Below, piece after piece: positions 1 through 8,113 of a DNA stretch of 63,180 nt. The notes under the pieces were generated by a model. That model made no database searches and was not told where the DNA came from. It saw only the letters and a program-made list of their open reading frames with translations. Every line of letters starts with the position of its first letter. Within the stretch, counting starts at the first letter, position 1. Source of the stretch: Lacticaseibacillus mingshuiensis (GTDB taxonomy: Bacteria > Bacillota > Bacilli > Lactobacillales > Lactobacillaceae); NCBI RefSeq assembly GCF_016861785.1, contig NZ_BOLS01000016.1, forward strand, positions 1 to 63,180. Reading direction: 5' to 3'. The translations under genes and the position numbers were made by a program.

Positions 1-140
1 TCGCAACGCTCCAAACGTTGCTTTCAGACCGGCCAGATGCGATTTCATGTCCCAAATACCGAGGTGAATAATCCAGGTGAATCGGTTGACTGACTATAAT
101 CGCGACTCTTCAAGTAAGCGAAACAGGTAAGCTATCAAAA
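1..140. other. Left window edge, no supported gene
   Basis: No convincing gene. On the minus strand a short open frame starts at 48 and runs off the window edge (MKSHLAGLKA...), but no ribosome site precedes it, so I do not call it. A TATAAT at 95-100 on the plus strand could be a -10 box for a transcript that runs into the hairpin-rich stretch downstream, but I see no matching -35. Confidence 0.3.
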
Positions 141-146
141 TTTGAG

Positions 147-390
147 TGCTGGATGTGAGGGGGTGCGGAGGGCAGAAATGGCTTGCTGCGCATGTCCGGG
201 CGTAAGGCGTGAACGCCTTACGCCTGAATCAAGCCCCCTCGTCGGTGTTAGCGGCAAAGCCGCTTACACCGAAGGCAAGCTTTAAGACCGCGCCTTTTGC
301 GGGCTTAAAGTTGCCTGTCCGCTCTACTTCGGTCGCCAGCCAATTTCTGACCGCAGCCCACCCGTGCGTTTATGCTTACCACGGGCACTC
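147..390. other. Multi-hairpin structured element upstream of the MATE gene
   Basis: Four successive inverted repeats are visible. An outer stem GAGGGGG (157-163) pairs with CCCCCTC (234-240) and encloses a hairpin GGCGTAAGGCGT/ACGCCTTACGCC (about 199-223). A second hairpin lies at 243-271 (CGGTGTTAGCGGC against GCCGCTTACACCG, one mismatch). A third lies at 274-315 (GGCAAGCTTTAAG against CTTAAAGTTGCC). A fourth is CCCGTG/CACGGG (361-385), followed about 9 nt later by a T run. It could be a structured non-coding RNA, a leader of the MATE gene or a mobile palindromic element. It is not clearly a member of the 120-bp repeat family found elsewhere here. Confidence 0.5.
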
Positions 391-491
391 AACTTTTTTC
401 ATGAGTTTCCCGAATCCTGTGCTACCATAAAGACAAACTGATCCGGCAAGCGACTCCTCGCGAGAGACCGATCGAGTGAGGAGTGATAGGA

Positions 492-1838
492 ATGAATGAT
501 CTTTTTGACAAGGCGCCTGTTCGCAAGGCGTATATGCAGTTAGCACTGCCAGTGGTGCTCGGGATGGTTGCCAGCATGGTCTACAACCTCGCGGACACCT
601 TTTTTGTGGCCAAAACAGGCAACGCGAATCTGGTGGCCGGCATCGCGATCGGCGCCCCGCTGTTTTCGTTTATGCTGGCGGTAGGGGACATCTTTGGGCT
701 CGGTGGGTCGGCTGTCATCTCGCGGTTGATGGGCCAGCAAAATCACCGCACCGCCGCGGAATTGTCCGCGTTTTGTTTTTACGCGGCGATTGCCTTCAGC
801 GTGGTCCTGACAGCGGTGATGCTTGTGTTTGAGCGGCCCCTTTTGCATCTGATGGGGGCGACCAGCGCCACGTATCCTTATGCGGCCGATTTTTACCGAA
901 TGCTGGCGCTTGGGGCGGTGTTCATCATCGTGTCGCTGGTGCCGGGGAATATCATTCGCACGGAGGGGCTGGCGAAACAGTCGATGATCGCGACGCTGGC
1001 GGGCACGGCGCTGACGATCGTGCTGGATCCGATCTTTCTGTTCGGCTTGCATTGGGGCGCGATGGGCGTCGGGTTCGCCAATGTGCTGGGCTATGTCGTC
1101 AACACGTCCCTGCTGGTGTGGTTCATGCACAGCAAGGCCCGCGTCCTGACGCTGAATGTGCGGCAGGTGCATGCCACTCGCAGCGCGCTGTGGGCCGTTG
1201 TCAGCATTGGCATCCCCGCGTCGCTGACCAATTTCATGCAGAGTTTTGGGATGATGCTGCTCAACAATTATCTCGCGCGGTTTGGCGCCGATGCGGTGGC
1301 CGCGATGGGCATTGCCCAGAAGATCTACATGGTGGTGATGCTGATCATGGTCGGCTTTGCCTTTGGCGCGCAGCCGCTGATCGGGTATTGTTATGGCGCG
1401 AAAAATTGGTCCCGGCTGCGGGCTGTGTTGCGCTTCGATTTTGAAGTGGAGGTCGGCTATGCGCTGGTAGCCGGCGCGGTCATCATGCTGTTGGCAAAGC
1501 CATTGGTCGCCGCCTTCATGAGCGCGCCAGAAATCGTGACGATGGGCACGTTGATGTTGCGTGCGCTACTTTTGACCACGCCATTGATCGGCGCGATCTT
1601 GGTGTTCACCACCGTGTTCCAGTCGACGGGCAAGCCGCTGCCGGCGCTGCTCATGGCGATCTCGCGGCAAGGCGTACTGTTTGCGGCAGCGCTGATCGCA
1701 CTGGCCGCCGCGTTTGGCTTCACGGGCGTTGTATGGGCGCAACCGGTCGCCGATGCGTTGACGTTTGCGCTGGGCCTGGTGCTGTACCGGCGCAGTTTTG
1801 ACTTGGCCGCGCTTGAAAAAGATGGGCGCGCGGCCTGA
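492..1838 (+). CDS. MATE family multidrug efflux transporter
   Basis: This is a 448-residue polytopic membrane protein with the twelve-helix pattern of multi-antimicrobial extrusion transporters. These use a Na+ or H+ gradient to expel cationic drugs from the cytoplasm. The N-terminal segment (NLADTFFVAKTGNANLVAGI) and the repeat of the same fold in the second half (NNYLARFGADAVAAMGIAQ) are typical MATE signatures. An upstream in-frame GTG at 483 exists, but ATG 492 is preferred because GAGGAG ends about 8 bases before it. A LysR regulator follows 36 bp downstream on the same strand and may control it. The substrate is unknown. Confidence 0.9.
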   Translation: MNDLFDKAPVRKAYMQLALPVVLGMVASMVYNLADTFFVAKTGNANLVAGIAIGAPLFSFMLAVGDIFGLGGSAVISRLMGQQNHRTAAELSAFCFYAAIAFSVVLTAVMLVFERPLLHLMGATSATYPYAADFYRMLALGAVFIIVSLVPGNIIRTEGLAKQSMIATLAGTALTIVLDPIFLFGLHWGAMGVGFANVLGYVVNTSLLVWFMHSKARVLTLNVRQVHATRSALWAVVSIGIPASLTNFMQSFGMMLLNNYLARFGADAVAAMGIAQKIYMVVMLIMVGFAFGAQPLIGYCYGAKNWSRLRAVLRFDFEVEVGYALVAGAVIMLLAKPLVAAFMSAPEIVTMGTLMLRALLLTTPLIGAILVFTTVFQSTGKPLPALLMAISRQGVLFAAALIALAAAFGFTGVVWAQPVADALTFALGLVLYRRSFDLAALEKDGRAA

Positions 1839-1874
1839 GTTGTGGGATGATGGGCACAAAAAGGAGGGGTCTGC

Positions 1875-2774
1875 ATGGAACTGCGCTTACTACGGTATTT
1901 TCTGACGATCGCCGAAGAGGGCACGATCTCCCAGGCGGCCTTGGTGCTACACATCACCCAACCGACGCTGAGTCGCCAGTTGCGGCTACTTGAGGAGGAG
2001 TTAGACGCCGCGTTATTTGAGCGTAGCGGCAACCACCTCGTTTTGACCGACGCCGGCCTATTTTTACAAGACCGGGCGCGGGAGATCTTGGCGCTAACGG
2101 ATGACACGGCGCATGATTTTGCCCAGCGGCGCCAGGAGTTGTTCGCTGGGAAGATCAATATCGGCTGCGTCGAGGCGGATAATTCGGACACCCTGGCGAT
2201 GCTGCTGGAGGAGATGATCGCGGATTATCCGGCGGTGTCGTTTGAGGTGTTCACGGGCACCAGCGATATCATTCAGGACCGGCTGGACAAGGGGCTGGAG
2301 GACCTGGCCATCCTGCTTGAGCCGGTCGCAACGGAGAAATACCACACGCTGCGCTTGCCGCGCCTGGAGCGATGGGGCCTCGCCACGGCGGCTGCGAGCT
2401 TTTTAGCGCAAAAAACGGCGATCACGGCCAGCGACTTGATCGGCATTCCGCTCATGATGCCGGGGCGCGCCAGTGTGCAAAAATTGCTGGGCGACTGGCT
2501 CGAGGGTGATGTCGGCACCCTCAATGTGATCGGCAATCACAATTTGATCTTCAACGCGCTGCCGCTGATTGAAAATCAAACGGCGTCGGCCCTGACGATC
2601 GAAGGGGCGCTGGGCCGCTATCAAAGCGATGCGATACGCTTTATCCCACTGACGCCGGCGCTGGCCACGCATTGTGTGCTGGTCTGGCGGCAGGGGCGCG
2701 TGCTGACCCCGGTCGCACAGGAATTGTTGCGCCGGTTCCAAGAGGCGTTCGGCGGTCATGCCTCAAAAGCATAA
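1875..2774 (+). CDS. LysR family transcriptional regulator
   Basis: A 299-residue protein of the usual LysR length. Residues 1-60 form the winged helix-turn-helix (ELRLLRYFLTIAEEGTISQA, then TQPTLSRQLRLLEEEL), and the remainder is the periplasmic-binding-protein-like effector domain starting near residue 90. It has an excellent ribosome site, AAAGGAGGGG, ahead of ATG 1875. It lies just downstream of the MATE gene and in the same direction. LysR genes are more often divergent from their targets, so the target is uncertain: it could be MATE, or the redox cluster starting at 3018. The effector is unknown. Confidence 0.92.
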   Translation: MELRLLRYFLTIAEEGTISQAALVLHITQPTLSRQLRLLEEELDAALFERSGNHLVLTDAGLFLQDRAREILALTDDTAHDFAQRRQELFAGKINIGCVEADNSDTLAMLLEEMIADYPAVSFEVFTGTSDIIQDRLDKGLEDLAILLEPVATEKYHTLRLPRLERWGLATAAASFLAQKTAITASDLIGIPLMMPGRASVQKLLGDWLEGDVGTLNVIGNHNLIFNALPLIENQTASALTIEGALGRYQSDAIRFIPLTPALATHCVLVWRQGRVLTPVAQELLRRFQEAFGGHASKA

Positions 2775-2913
2775 TGGGTGTTCAGAATAAGCATTGGTGT
2801 TCGAGTGAAGCGCTCGGTAACATGGTTCTCGTAAAGAGAGAACTAGGTTGCCGGGCGCTGTTTTGATTCAGACTGTGCCGTCTCAGCCCGGCTCGGCGGA
2901 ACCTGACTTGACC

Positions 2914-2983
2914 AGGGTGCGGAGCCCAACTAGGGTGTGGAGACCCGTGGGATGGCCTGGCCAACCTAATAGCGGGTCCTCTC
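2914..2983 (+). repeat. Two degenerate copies of the 120-bp palindromic repeat
   Basis: At 2914-2931 the 5' end of the repeat (AGGGTGCGGA) is joined directly to its 3' end (GCCCAACT), as if the middle had been deleted. From 2932 a second copy starts (AGGGTGTGGAGACCCGTGGG) and decays after about 50 bp. The remaining arm AGACCCG can still pair with CGGGTCCT at about 2972-2981. The stretch lies between the lysR gene and the flavodoxin-like gene. Confidence 0.6.
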
Positions 2984-3017
2984 CTATGTAACGGATCTGA
3001 TCTTCAGGAGGCAACCA

Positions 3018-3545
3018 ATGGCAGATATTATCGTCTTTTCACTGACCAGCCCGAATTGGCGCGATGGGGTGGTCCAAGAAACAACCGTGGGCAACACGGC
3101 GCTGGTCGCGGCCAAGCTTTCGGCGACGTTGGCCGCGCCTGTGCAGTGGCTCACGGCCGCTGACCCGTATCCGGCTGCCTATGAAGCGTTGGTGGCGCGG
3201 GCCAAGCAAGAGCTTGCCAGCGGAAACTGGCCCGCATTGGCCGAGCCGGTGCCGCAACTCACCGGCCGGCATGTTTTCCTCGGCTTTCCGATTTGGAACG
3301 GGGATGTCCCGCCGCTGGTGCAGCAATGGCTGAGCCAAACAGCGATGCAAGGTGTCACGGTCAGTCCATTTGTCACGCATGAAGGCAGCGGGCTCGGCAA
3401 CAGTATGGCGACGCTGCACCGTCTTTTGCCGGCCAATCAGGTGACGCGCGGCTTGGCCATTCGCGGCGGGCGCGCGGACAAATCAGACACGGCGCTGGCC
3501 AACTGGCTGGCGTGCACGAAATGTGAAATGGAGGAAACGAAATGA
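3018..3545 (+). CDS. Flavodoxin-like family protein
   Basis: A 175-residue protein resembling the flavodoxin-4 type domain that replaces or accompanies flavodoxins in redox clusters. The central segment HVFLGFPIWNGDVPPLVQQW has the pattern with which flavodoxin-like proteins form the FMN-binding loop after the third strand (compare the flavodoxin W-W/P-x-P region), and FVTHEGSGLGN is the following strand and loop. It likely carries electrons or reduces quinones in the cytoplasm. It is the first gene of a tight four-gene unit (3018-5039) and overlaps the next gene by 4 bp. Ribosome site CAGGAGGCAACC precedes ATG 3018. Confidence 0.8.
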   Translation: MADIIVFSLTSPNWRDGVVQETTVGNTALVAAKLSATLAAPVQWLTAADPYPAAYEALVARAKQELASGNWPALAEPVPQLTGRHVFLGFPIWNGDVPPLVQQWLSQTAMQGVTVSPFVTHEGSGLGNSMATLHRLLPANQVTRGLAIRGGRADKSDTALANWLACTKCEMEETK

Positions 3546-3970
3546 CAGAACAAAACAATGAAGCCGTGAAAAATGGTGTGATCTTCCCACGCGGGCCAGA
3601 AAATGCTGACTACGCCCAATTTTTCACTGGGACGAGTTACTTGCAGTCGCTGGTGGCGGATCCGGCGGTCAATGTCGGGGTCGGCGTGGTGACGTTTGCG
3701 CCGGGCACGCGGAACAATTGGCATATCCATCATGATGGGTATCAGATTCTGCTGGTGACTGGCGGCGAGGGTTGGTACCAGGAGGCCGGACAGCCGGCGC
3801 GCAAGCTGCATGCCGGCGATGTGGTGGTCACCCATGATGGCGTGAAGCACTGGCACGGCGCGACGAAGGACAGCTGGTTTGCGCACATTGCGATCACCGC
3901 GGGGACGCCGGAGTGGCTCGAGCCGGTGAGCGACGCGCAGTATGACGCGCTGGAAACGGAGGCAGACTAA
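3542..3970 (+). CDS. Cupin domain protein
   Basis: A single-domain cupin of 142 residues. The first metal-binding motif is at about 55-70 (GTRNNWHIHHDGYQ, with H61, H63 and Q68), and the second is at about 90-105 (HAGDVVVTHDGVKHWHG, with H103). Small cupins of this type are often found beside carboxymuconolactone decarboxylase-like proteins and SDR enzymes in quinone or aldehyde stress clusters, as here. The start overlaps the stop of the flavodoxin-like gene (ATGA), with GGAGG shortly before, so the two genes are translationally coupled. The enzymatic role is unknown. Confidence 0.88.
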   Translation: MTEQNNEAVKNGVIFPRGPENADYAQFFTGTSYLQSLVADPAVNVGVGVVTFAPGTRNNWHIHHDGYQILLVTGGEGWYQEAGQPARKLHAGDVVVTHDGVKHWHGATKDSWFAHIAITAGTPEWLEPVSDAQYDALETEAD

Positions 3971-4296
3971 TGGCAAAACAGACAGCCGGCCGCGATCAAT
4001 TGGGCGAACTGGCCCCGCAATTTGCGGCTTTGAATGATGATGTGTTGTTCGGCGAGGTCTGGGCGAAAACAGATGAACTCTCCGCCCGCGACCGGAGCTT
4101 GATCACCTGTGCGAGTTTGATGAGCCAGGGGCTGTTTCCACAGCTCGAGGCCCACCTGCGCATCGGTAAGACGAATGGTCTGACGGAAAAAGAAATGGTG
4201 GCGATGATCACCCACTTGGCGTTTTATGCTGGCTGGCCGAAAGCCTGGTCCGCATTTTCGCTGGTGAAAAACGTCTATGAGGAGGAAGCAAAATGA
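3970..4296 (+). CDS. Carboxymuconolactone decarboxylase (CMD/AhpD-like) family protein
   Basis: A 108-residue all-helical protein of the CMD family. The segment DRSLITCASLMSQGLFPQLEAH and the following EKEMVAMITHLAFYAGWPKA are family signatures. It has one cysteine in the first of these and lacks the CxxC pair of true AhpD, so it is unlikely to be a peroxidase-system disulfide protein of the AhpD kind. It starts at the stop of the cupin gene and overlaps the SDR gene by 4 bp. Homologues in lactobacilli sit in similar redox operons; the substrate is not known. Confidence 0.88.
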   Translation: MAKQTAGRDQLGELAPQFAALNDDVLFGEVWAKTDELSARDRSLITCASLMSQGLFPQLEAHLRIGKTNGLTEKEMVAMITHLAFYAGWPKAWSAFSLVKNVYEEEAK

Positions 4297-5039
4297 CGAT
4301 GAAAAATAAAGTGGTCGTGATCACCGGGGCGTCCAGTGGCATCGGCGAAGCGACGGCAAAACGCCTCGCCAAAGACGGCGCCAAGGTCGTGCTTGGCGCG
4401 CGGCGTGAAGACAAACTCGCACGCATCACCCGCGAGATCGAGGCGGCAGGCGGCCAGGCAGTGTATCAGGTGTGCGATGTGACGGTGCTGGCGGACAACC
4501 AGGCGTTGGTGGCACTGGCGCAAGCGCGTTTCGGCGGGCTGGATGTGCTATTTTTAAATGCCGGCTTGATGCCGAACTCGCCGCTGTCCGCACTCAAAAC
4601 AGATGAGTGGGCCGCGATGGTCGATGTGAATCTAAAAGGCGTGCTGAATGGCATCGCGGCGGCGTTGCCAATTTTCACCAGCCAGCGCCACGGCCAATTT
4701 ATCGTGACGTCCAGCGTGGCTGGGCTCAAGGCCTATCCAGGCGGGGCGGTGTATGGCGCGACCAAGTTTGCCGTGAAGGATCTGATGGAAGTGCTGCGGA
4801 TGGAATCGGCGCAGGAAGGCACCAACATCCGCACCGCGACGATCTATCCCGCGGCCGTGCGTAGCGAGCTCCTCACCACGATCACGGACAAGCAGGTGGC
4901 GGCGGGGATGGGCGAACTTTACGATCAGTACCAGATCGCCCCGGAGCGCGTGGCCAACGTCGTCGCGTTTGCCATCGACCAGCCGGCAGACACCAATGTC
5001 TCCGAATTCACGATCGGCCCAACCACCCAGCCGTGGTAA
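4293..5039 (+). CDS. Short-chain dehydrogenase/reductase (classical SDR)
   Basis: A classical 248-residue SDR. The nucleotide-binding TGASSGIG is at about residues 11-18. Arg36-Arg37 after the second strand favour NADP(H). The catalytic set is seen as N (NAG), the S in SSVAG, and YGATK with Tyr and Lys. It is the last gene of the 3018-5039 unit and overlaps the CMD gene by 4 bp, with GAGGAGG upstream. It probably reduces a carbonyl compound in the same detoxification route as the adjacent flavodoxin-like, cupin and alcohol dehydrogenase proteins. A second in-frame ATG at 4299 is an alternative start. Confidence 0.92.
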   Translation: MTMKNKVVVITGASSGIGEATAKRLAKDGAKVVLGARREDKLARITREIEAAGGQAVYQVCDVTVLADNQALVALAQARFGGLDVLFLNAGLMPNSPLSALKTDEWAAMVDVNLKGVLNGIAAALPIFTSQRHGQFIVTSSVAGLKAYPGGAVYGATKFAVKDLMEVLRMESAQEGTNIRTATIYPAAVRSELLTTITDKQVAAGMGELYDQYQIAPERVANVVAFAIDQPADTNVSEFTIGPTTQPW

Positions 5040-5055
5040 AGGCAATGGTATAATC

Positions 5056-5175
5056 AGGGTGTGGCGGACCGCGGGATGGTCGTGCATATAGGCTAGCCTA
5101 GTGCTTGGTGGCGGTCCTTGCCACCGAGTGCTTGAGTTACCTAGATGCTTCCACCATGCGAGCCGTAGCCTAACT
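5056..5175 (+). repeat. 120-bp palindromic repeat, copy B1
   Basis: A full copy of the window's intergenic repeat: 5' end AGGGTGTGGCGGACCGC, 3' end GCGAGCCGTAGCCTAACT. The inner arm GGCTAGCCTAGTGCTTGGTGGC faces GCCACCGAGTGCTTGAGTTACC around a short loop. It stands in tandem with copy B2, 2 bp apart, between the SDR and the Zn-alcohol dehydrogenase genes. Confidence 0.85.
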
Positions 5176-5177
5176 AT

Positions 5178-5297
5178 AGGGTGCGGAGCGGGGCGTATAG
5201 GTCTGAGCGGGTAGCTTGGCTCGGGTGCTTGAGGCGCACCTCGCCTCGAGTGCACGAGACAGCTAGACGTCTCAGGCCTGCCCCGCGTAGCCCGACT
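5178..5297 (+). repeat. 120-bp palindromic repeat, copy B2
   Basis: A full copy starting AGGGTGCGGAGCGGGGC and ending GCCCCGCGTAGCCCGACT. The outer arms GCGGGGC/GCCCCGC and AGGTCTGAG/CTCAGGCCT differ from those of copy B1 but remain complementary. The inner arm CTCGGGTGCTTGAGGC pairs with GCCTCGAGTGCACGAG. It ends 33 bp before the alcohol dehydrogenase start, so it would be in that mRNA leader if transcription starts upstream. Confidence 0.88.
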
Positions 5298-5330
5298 CTT
5301 ATCGAAATTAATATCGGAGGTCTTTTCCCC

Positions 5331-6371
5331 ATGAAAGTTGCCGTATTTAAACAACCGGGCCAAGTCGTGATCGAGGACCGCGACATGCCCGTGATCGAAA
5401 AATCGACGGATGCGATCATCAAGATCGTCCGCGCCAGTGTCTGCGGCTCGGACTTGTGGTGGTTCCGCGGCCTTGAGCAGCGCCCCGCCAATACCACCGT
5501 CGGCCACGAGGCAATCGGCATCGTCGAATCCGTCGGCAGCGATGTTCATCAGGTGGCGCCTGGCGATTTTGTCATCGCGCCATTCACCCACGGCTGCGGA
5601 CATTGTGCCGCCTGCCGTGCCGGTTTCGATGGTAATTGCATGAACCGCGAGCCAGGCGCCAATCCCGGCTATCAAGGCGAGTACCTGCGCTTCACCAATG
5701 CCAACTGGGCGCTGGTGAAAATTCCGGGGCAGCCGGCCGATTACTCGGAGGAAATGCTGCAGTCCTTCGTCACGTTGGCGGATGTGATGGCGACCGGCTA
5801 TCACGCGGCGGCCAGTGCTGAGGTCAAGCTCGGCGACACCGCAGTCGTGATGGGTGACGGAGCCGTTGGGTTGTGCGGGGTGATCGCCGCCAAGTTGCGC
5901 GGGGCAACGCGCATCATCGCGATGAGCCGCCACGAAGACCGCCAGAAGCTCGCCCGTGAATTTGGCGCAACGGATATCGTGGCCAGCCGAGGCGATGACG
6001 CTGTGGCCGAGGTGATGGCGTTGACCGATGGCGCCGGCGCGGATGCGGTGCTGGAATGTGTCGGCACCGAGCTCTCCGTCCAAACGGCGGTGCGCGTCGC
6101 CGGCGCCGGGGCCGTGGTGGGCCGCGTGGGCATTCCGCAAAAAGCGAAAATGAACACGAACGACCTGTTTTGGAAAAATGTCGGCCTGCGCGGTGGCATC
6201 GCCAATGTGACGACTTATGATCGCGAAGTATTGTTGCAGGCGGTCCTGGATCACAAGATCGAGCCGGGCAAGGTGTTCACCAAGCGGTTTGACCTGGATC
6301 AGATTCAGGAGGCCTATGAGGCGATGGACCAGCGCACCGCGATCAAGTCGTTGTTGGTCGTGGCAAAGTAG
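5331..6371 (+). CDS. Zinc-dependent alcohol dehydrogenase (MDR family)
   Basis: A 346-residue zinc-dependent medium-chain dehydrogenase. Catalytic zinc ligands are C38 (SVCGSD) and H59-E60 (GHEA). The structural zinc loop has C89, C92, C95 and C103 (HGCGHCAACRAGFDGNC). The NAD(P) site VVMGDGAVG lies near residue 170. ATG 5331 is chosen because CGGAGGT precedes it; a longer open frame from 5181 only reads through repeat copy B2. It is related to enzymes oxidising secondary alcohols or threonine. The neighbouring SDR and flavodoxin-like genes suggest a shared role in carbonyl detoxification. Confidence 0.93.
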   Translation: MKVAVFKQPGQVVIEDRDMPVIEKSTDAIIKIVRASVCGSDLWWFRGLEQRPANTTVGHEAIGIVESVGSDVHQVAPGDFVIAPFTHGCGHCAACRAGFDGNCMNREPGANPGYQGEYLRFTNANWALVKIPGQPADYSEEMLQSFVTLADVMATGYHAAASAEVKLGDTAVVMGDGAVGLCGVIAAKLRGATRIIAMSRHEDRQKLAREFGATDIVASRGDDAVAEVMALTDGAGADAVLECVGTELSVQTAVRVAGAGAVVGRVGIPQKAKMNTNDLFWKNVGLRGGIANVTTYDREVLLQAVLDHKIEPGKVFTKRFDLDQIQEAYEAMDQRTAIKSLLVVAK

Positions 6372-6547
6372 GCTGCGATCAACTGGTGCTTCTCACAATA
6401 GGCGTGCCAAATAGGCATCTGCAAAATCGGCAGTGGCGAAGGGTGACCGGTGTGCGCTGTACGTGGCGCGCGCCGGGCCCCTTTTTACCGAATGCTTTTT
6501 TGAAAAAAAGCTTACGCCGTCCGAATTTTTCTGGTATGGTGATCAAC

Positions 6548-6580
6548 ATGATGCCGGCGCCCAGTGCGCTGGCCGAATAG
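6548..6580 (+). CDS. Possible leader peptide MMPAPSALAE
   Basis: A ten-codon open frame begins at or next to the predicted transcription start, so it would be read as a leaderless message. It ends just before the hairpin at 6585. A Pro-Ala-Pro run could slow ribosomes. There is no ribosome site, and the existence of the peptide is speculative. Confidence 0.25.
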   Translation: MMPAPSALAE

Positions 6581-6622
6581 GATCGTCGCTGCGTATGGCT
6601 TTCGCGCAGCGACTCAACTCTG

Positions 6623-6648
6623 TAGCCCATTTTCGGGCTATTTTTTTT
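6623..6648 (+). terminator. Intrinsic terminator inside the exporter leader
   Basis: TAGCCC-attttc-GGGCTA is followed by eight T residues, 39 bp ahead of the exporter start codon. Because it lies inside the presumed leader, it may attenuate rather than end the upstream adh transcript. Confidence 0.75.
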
Positions 6649-6686
6649 GCGCAAAAACAGGCGCATGGAAGGATGGCATTATATTT

Positions 6687-8105
6687 ATGGAAATCACACA
6701 ATCTCAGGCACTCCCAAAGGCGCGGGTCATTGTCGCGCATCCGGCGCTGGCGATGGTCGGCTTGATGATCGGTAGCTTCGTGGGGATGTTCTCAGAGACC
6801 TCGCTGAACATCGCGCTGGCCACGATCACCAGCGCGCTTGGCGTGACGGCCGGGGCGGCGCAGTGGCTGATCACCGGGTACATGCTCGTGATTGGCATCT
6901 TCATGCCACTATCGAGTCTTTTGACCAAATGGGCGACCACGAAAAAGATCGTCCTGGTCGCGCTTGGCGCCTTCATCGTGGGCGCGGTGATCGCCGCGAC
7001 CAGCACCAGTTTTCCCGTGTTGCTGGTTGGCCGGATGATCCAGGGCATCGGCACAGGACTGGTCCTGCCACTGATGTTTTCCGTCGCGATGCAGATCGTC
7101 GCACCGCATAAATTGGGCACAGTGATGGGGCTGGCGGCGCTGGTCATCATGTTTGCCCCGGCGATCGCGCCGACCTTGACCGGGCTGTTGTTGGCCAAGG
7201 CCTCTTGGCACGCGATTTTCTGGGTGCTGGTGCCGTTTTTGGTCGTCGCGTTTGGCTTTGTCGCGCTGTATCTGGACAATGTGTACCAGCAGACGAAAAC
7301 ACCGATCGATTGGCTGTCCATTGCGGAAAGCACGGTCGGTTTTGCGGCGATCGTGCTCGGCGCCTCGATGGCCTCGGACAGCGGTTGGTTATCCGGCAAG
7401 GTTCTCGGCACGTTGGCGATCGGCCTGATCGTGTTGGCCGCGTATGCGCACCGCCAGCTTCATCTTGAGATGCCAATTCTCAATCTGCATGTTTTCAGCT
7501 CGGGGCGTTTCACCACTGGGACGGTGCTCGTGATGCTTGATTTCGGTCTGATCTTGAGCGCGATGTACCTGTTTCCGATGTATTTGCAGCGGGTGGTCGG
7601 CTTGCCGATCGCGATGACGGGGCTGGCGATGTTGCCAGGTGGCATCGTGAATGCGGTGGTCTCCGGCGTGGCCGGGCGGCTGTATGACAATTATGGGGCA
7701 AAATGGCCTGCACGCATTGGCTTTTTCATCGCGGCGCTCGGGGTGCTGGTGTTGCTGAGTAGCACCGGGTCGAGTCCGCTGTGGTACCTGATCTTGGGTC
7801 ATGTGGTCTTGATGATCGGCGCGCCGCTTGCGATGTCGCCGGCACAAACATACGGGCTGAACAGCCTGCCGGGCCGCCTCAGTGCAGATGGCAGTGCCAT
7901 TTTGAACACGCTCCAACAGATCATCGGCGCGCTGGCGACCGCGATCGCCACGAGCTTGTTGGCGAGCGGGATGGCCGGGCAGACTGGGTCGGCCGGGGTG
8001 AACGCCGGCATCCATGCTGGGTTCGTGTTTGTCCTGATCATCGCGGTGGCGGGCTTCCTGATGGCCTTTCGGGTCCAGGCGGCGCCGGCCGGTCAGCAGG
8101 AATAG
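6687..8105 (+). CDS. MFS drug exporter, DHA2 family (EmrB/QacA type)
   Basis: A 472-residue major facilitator of the DHA2 type with about 14 membrane segments. Motifs seen: SETSLNIALATI in TM1 (the QacA-type motif D1 region), GAAQWLITGYMLVIG in TM2, and GRMIQGIGTGLVLPLMF (motif B/C region). ATG 6687 follows GGAAGGA by 13 bases; an upstream in-frame ATG at 6564 would read through the leader hairpin and terminator and is rejected. It is related to lincomycin/multidrug exporters of Gram-positive bacteria. A hairpin-rich leader precedes it. Two further DHA2 paralogues lie at 19438 and 26511. Confidence 0.92.
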   Translation: MEITQSQALPKARVIVAHPALAMVGLMIGSFVGMFSETSLNIALATITSALGVTAGAAQWLITGYMLVIGIFMPLSSLLTKWATTKKIVLVALGAFIVGAVIAATSTSFPVLLVGRMIQGIGTGLVLPLMFSVAMQIVAPHKLGTVMGLAALVIMFAPAIAPTLTGLLLAKASWHAIFWVLVPFLVVAFGFVALYLDNVYQQTKTPIDWLSIAESTVGFAAIVLGASMASDSGWLSGKVLGTLAIGLIVLAAYAHRQLHLEMPILNLHVFSSGRFTTGTVLVMLDFGLILSAMYLFPMYLQRVVGLPIAMTGLAMLPGGIVNAVVSGVAGRLYDNYGAKWPARIGFFIAALGVLVLLSSTGSSPLWYLILGHVVLMIGAPLAMSPAQTYGLNSLPGRLSADGSAILNTLQQIIGALATAIATSLLASGMAGQTGSAGVNAGIHAGFVFVLIIAVAGFLMAFRVQAAPAGQQE

Positions 8106-8113
8106 TGGTGGGG

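Larger units (their letters stand above)
6512..6686 (+). promoter_or_regulatory. Promoter and attenuator-like leader of the DHA2 exporter gene
   Basis: A possible -35 TTACGC (6512-6517) and -10 TATGGT (6535-6540), 17 bp apart, would start RNA near 6547. The leader then contains a short open frame (6548-6580), a hairpin GTCGCTGCG (6585-6593)/CGCAGCGAC (6605-6613), and an intrinsic terminator (6623-6648), all before the gene's ribosome site GGAAGGA. This order is that of a leader-peptide attenuator for an inducible drug exporter. It is inference from layout; the -35 is weak. Confidence 0.45.

Noticed and set aside
209-430. A 73-codon ORF at the left end
   Set aside because: It reads straight through four perfect hairpins and has no ribosome site; the structure, not the frame, appears to be the feature.
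5181-5330. N-terminal extension of the alcohol dehydrogenase
   Set aside because: The extra 50 codons are repeat copy B2; a proper ribosome site stands before ATG 5331.
4632-6254. A 540-codon open frame on the minus strand
   Set aside because: It is antisense to the SDR and alcohol dehydrogenase genes, has low-complexity His/Arg-rich composition and crosses two repeat copies; a shadow of GC-rich codon bias.
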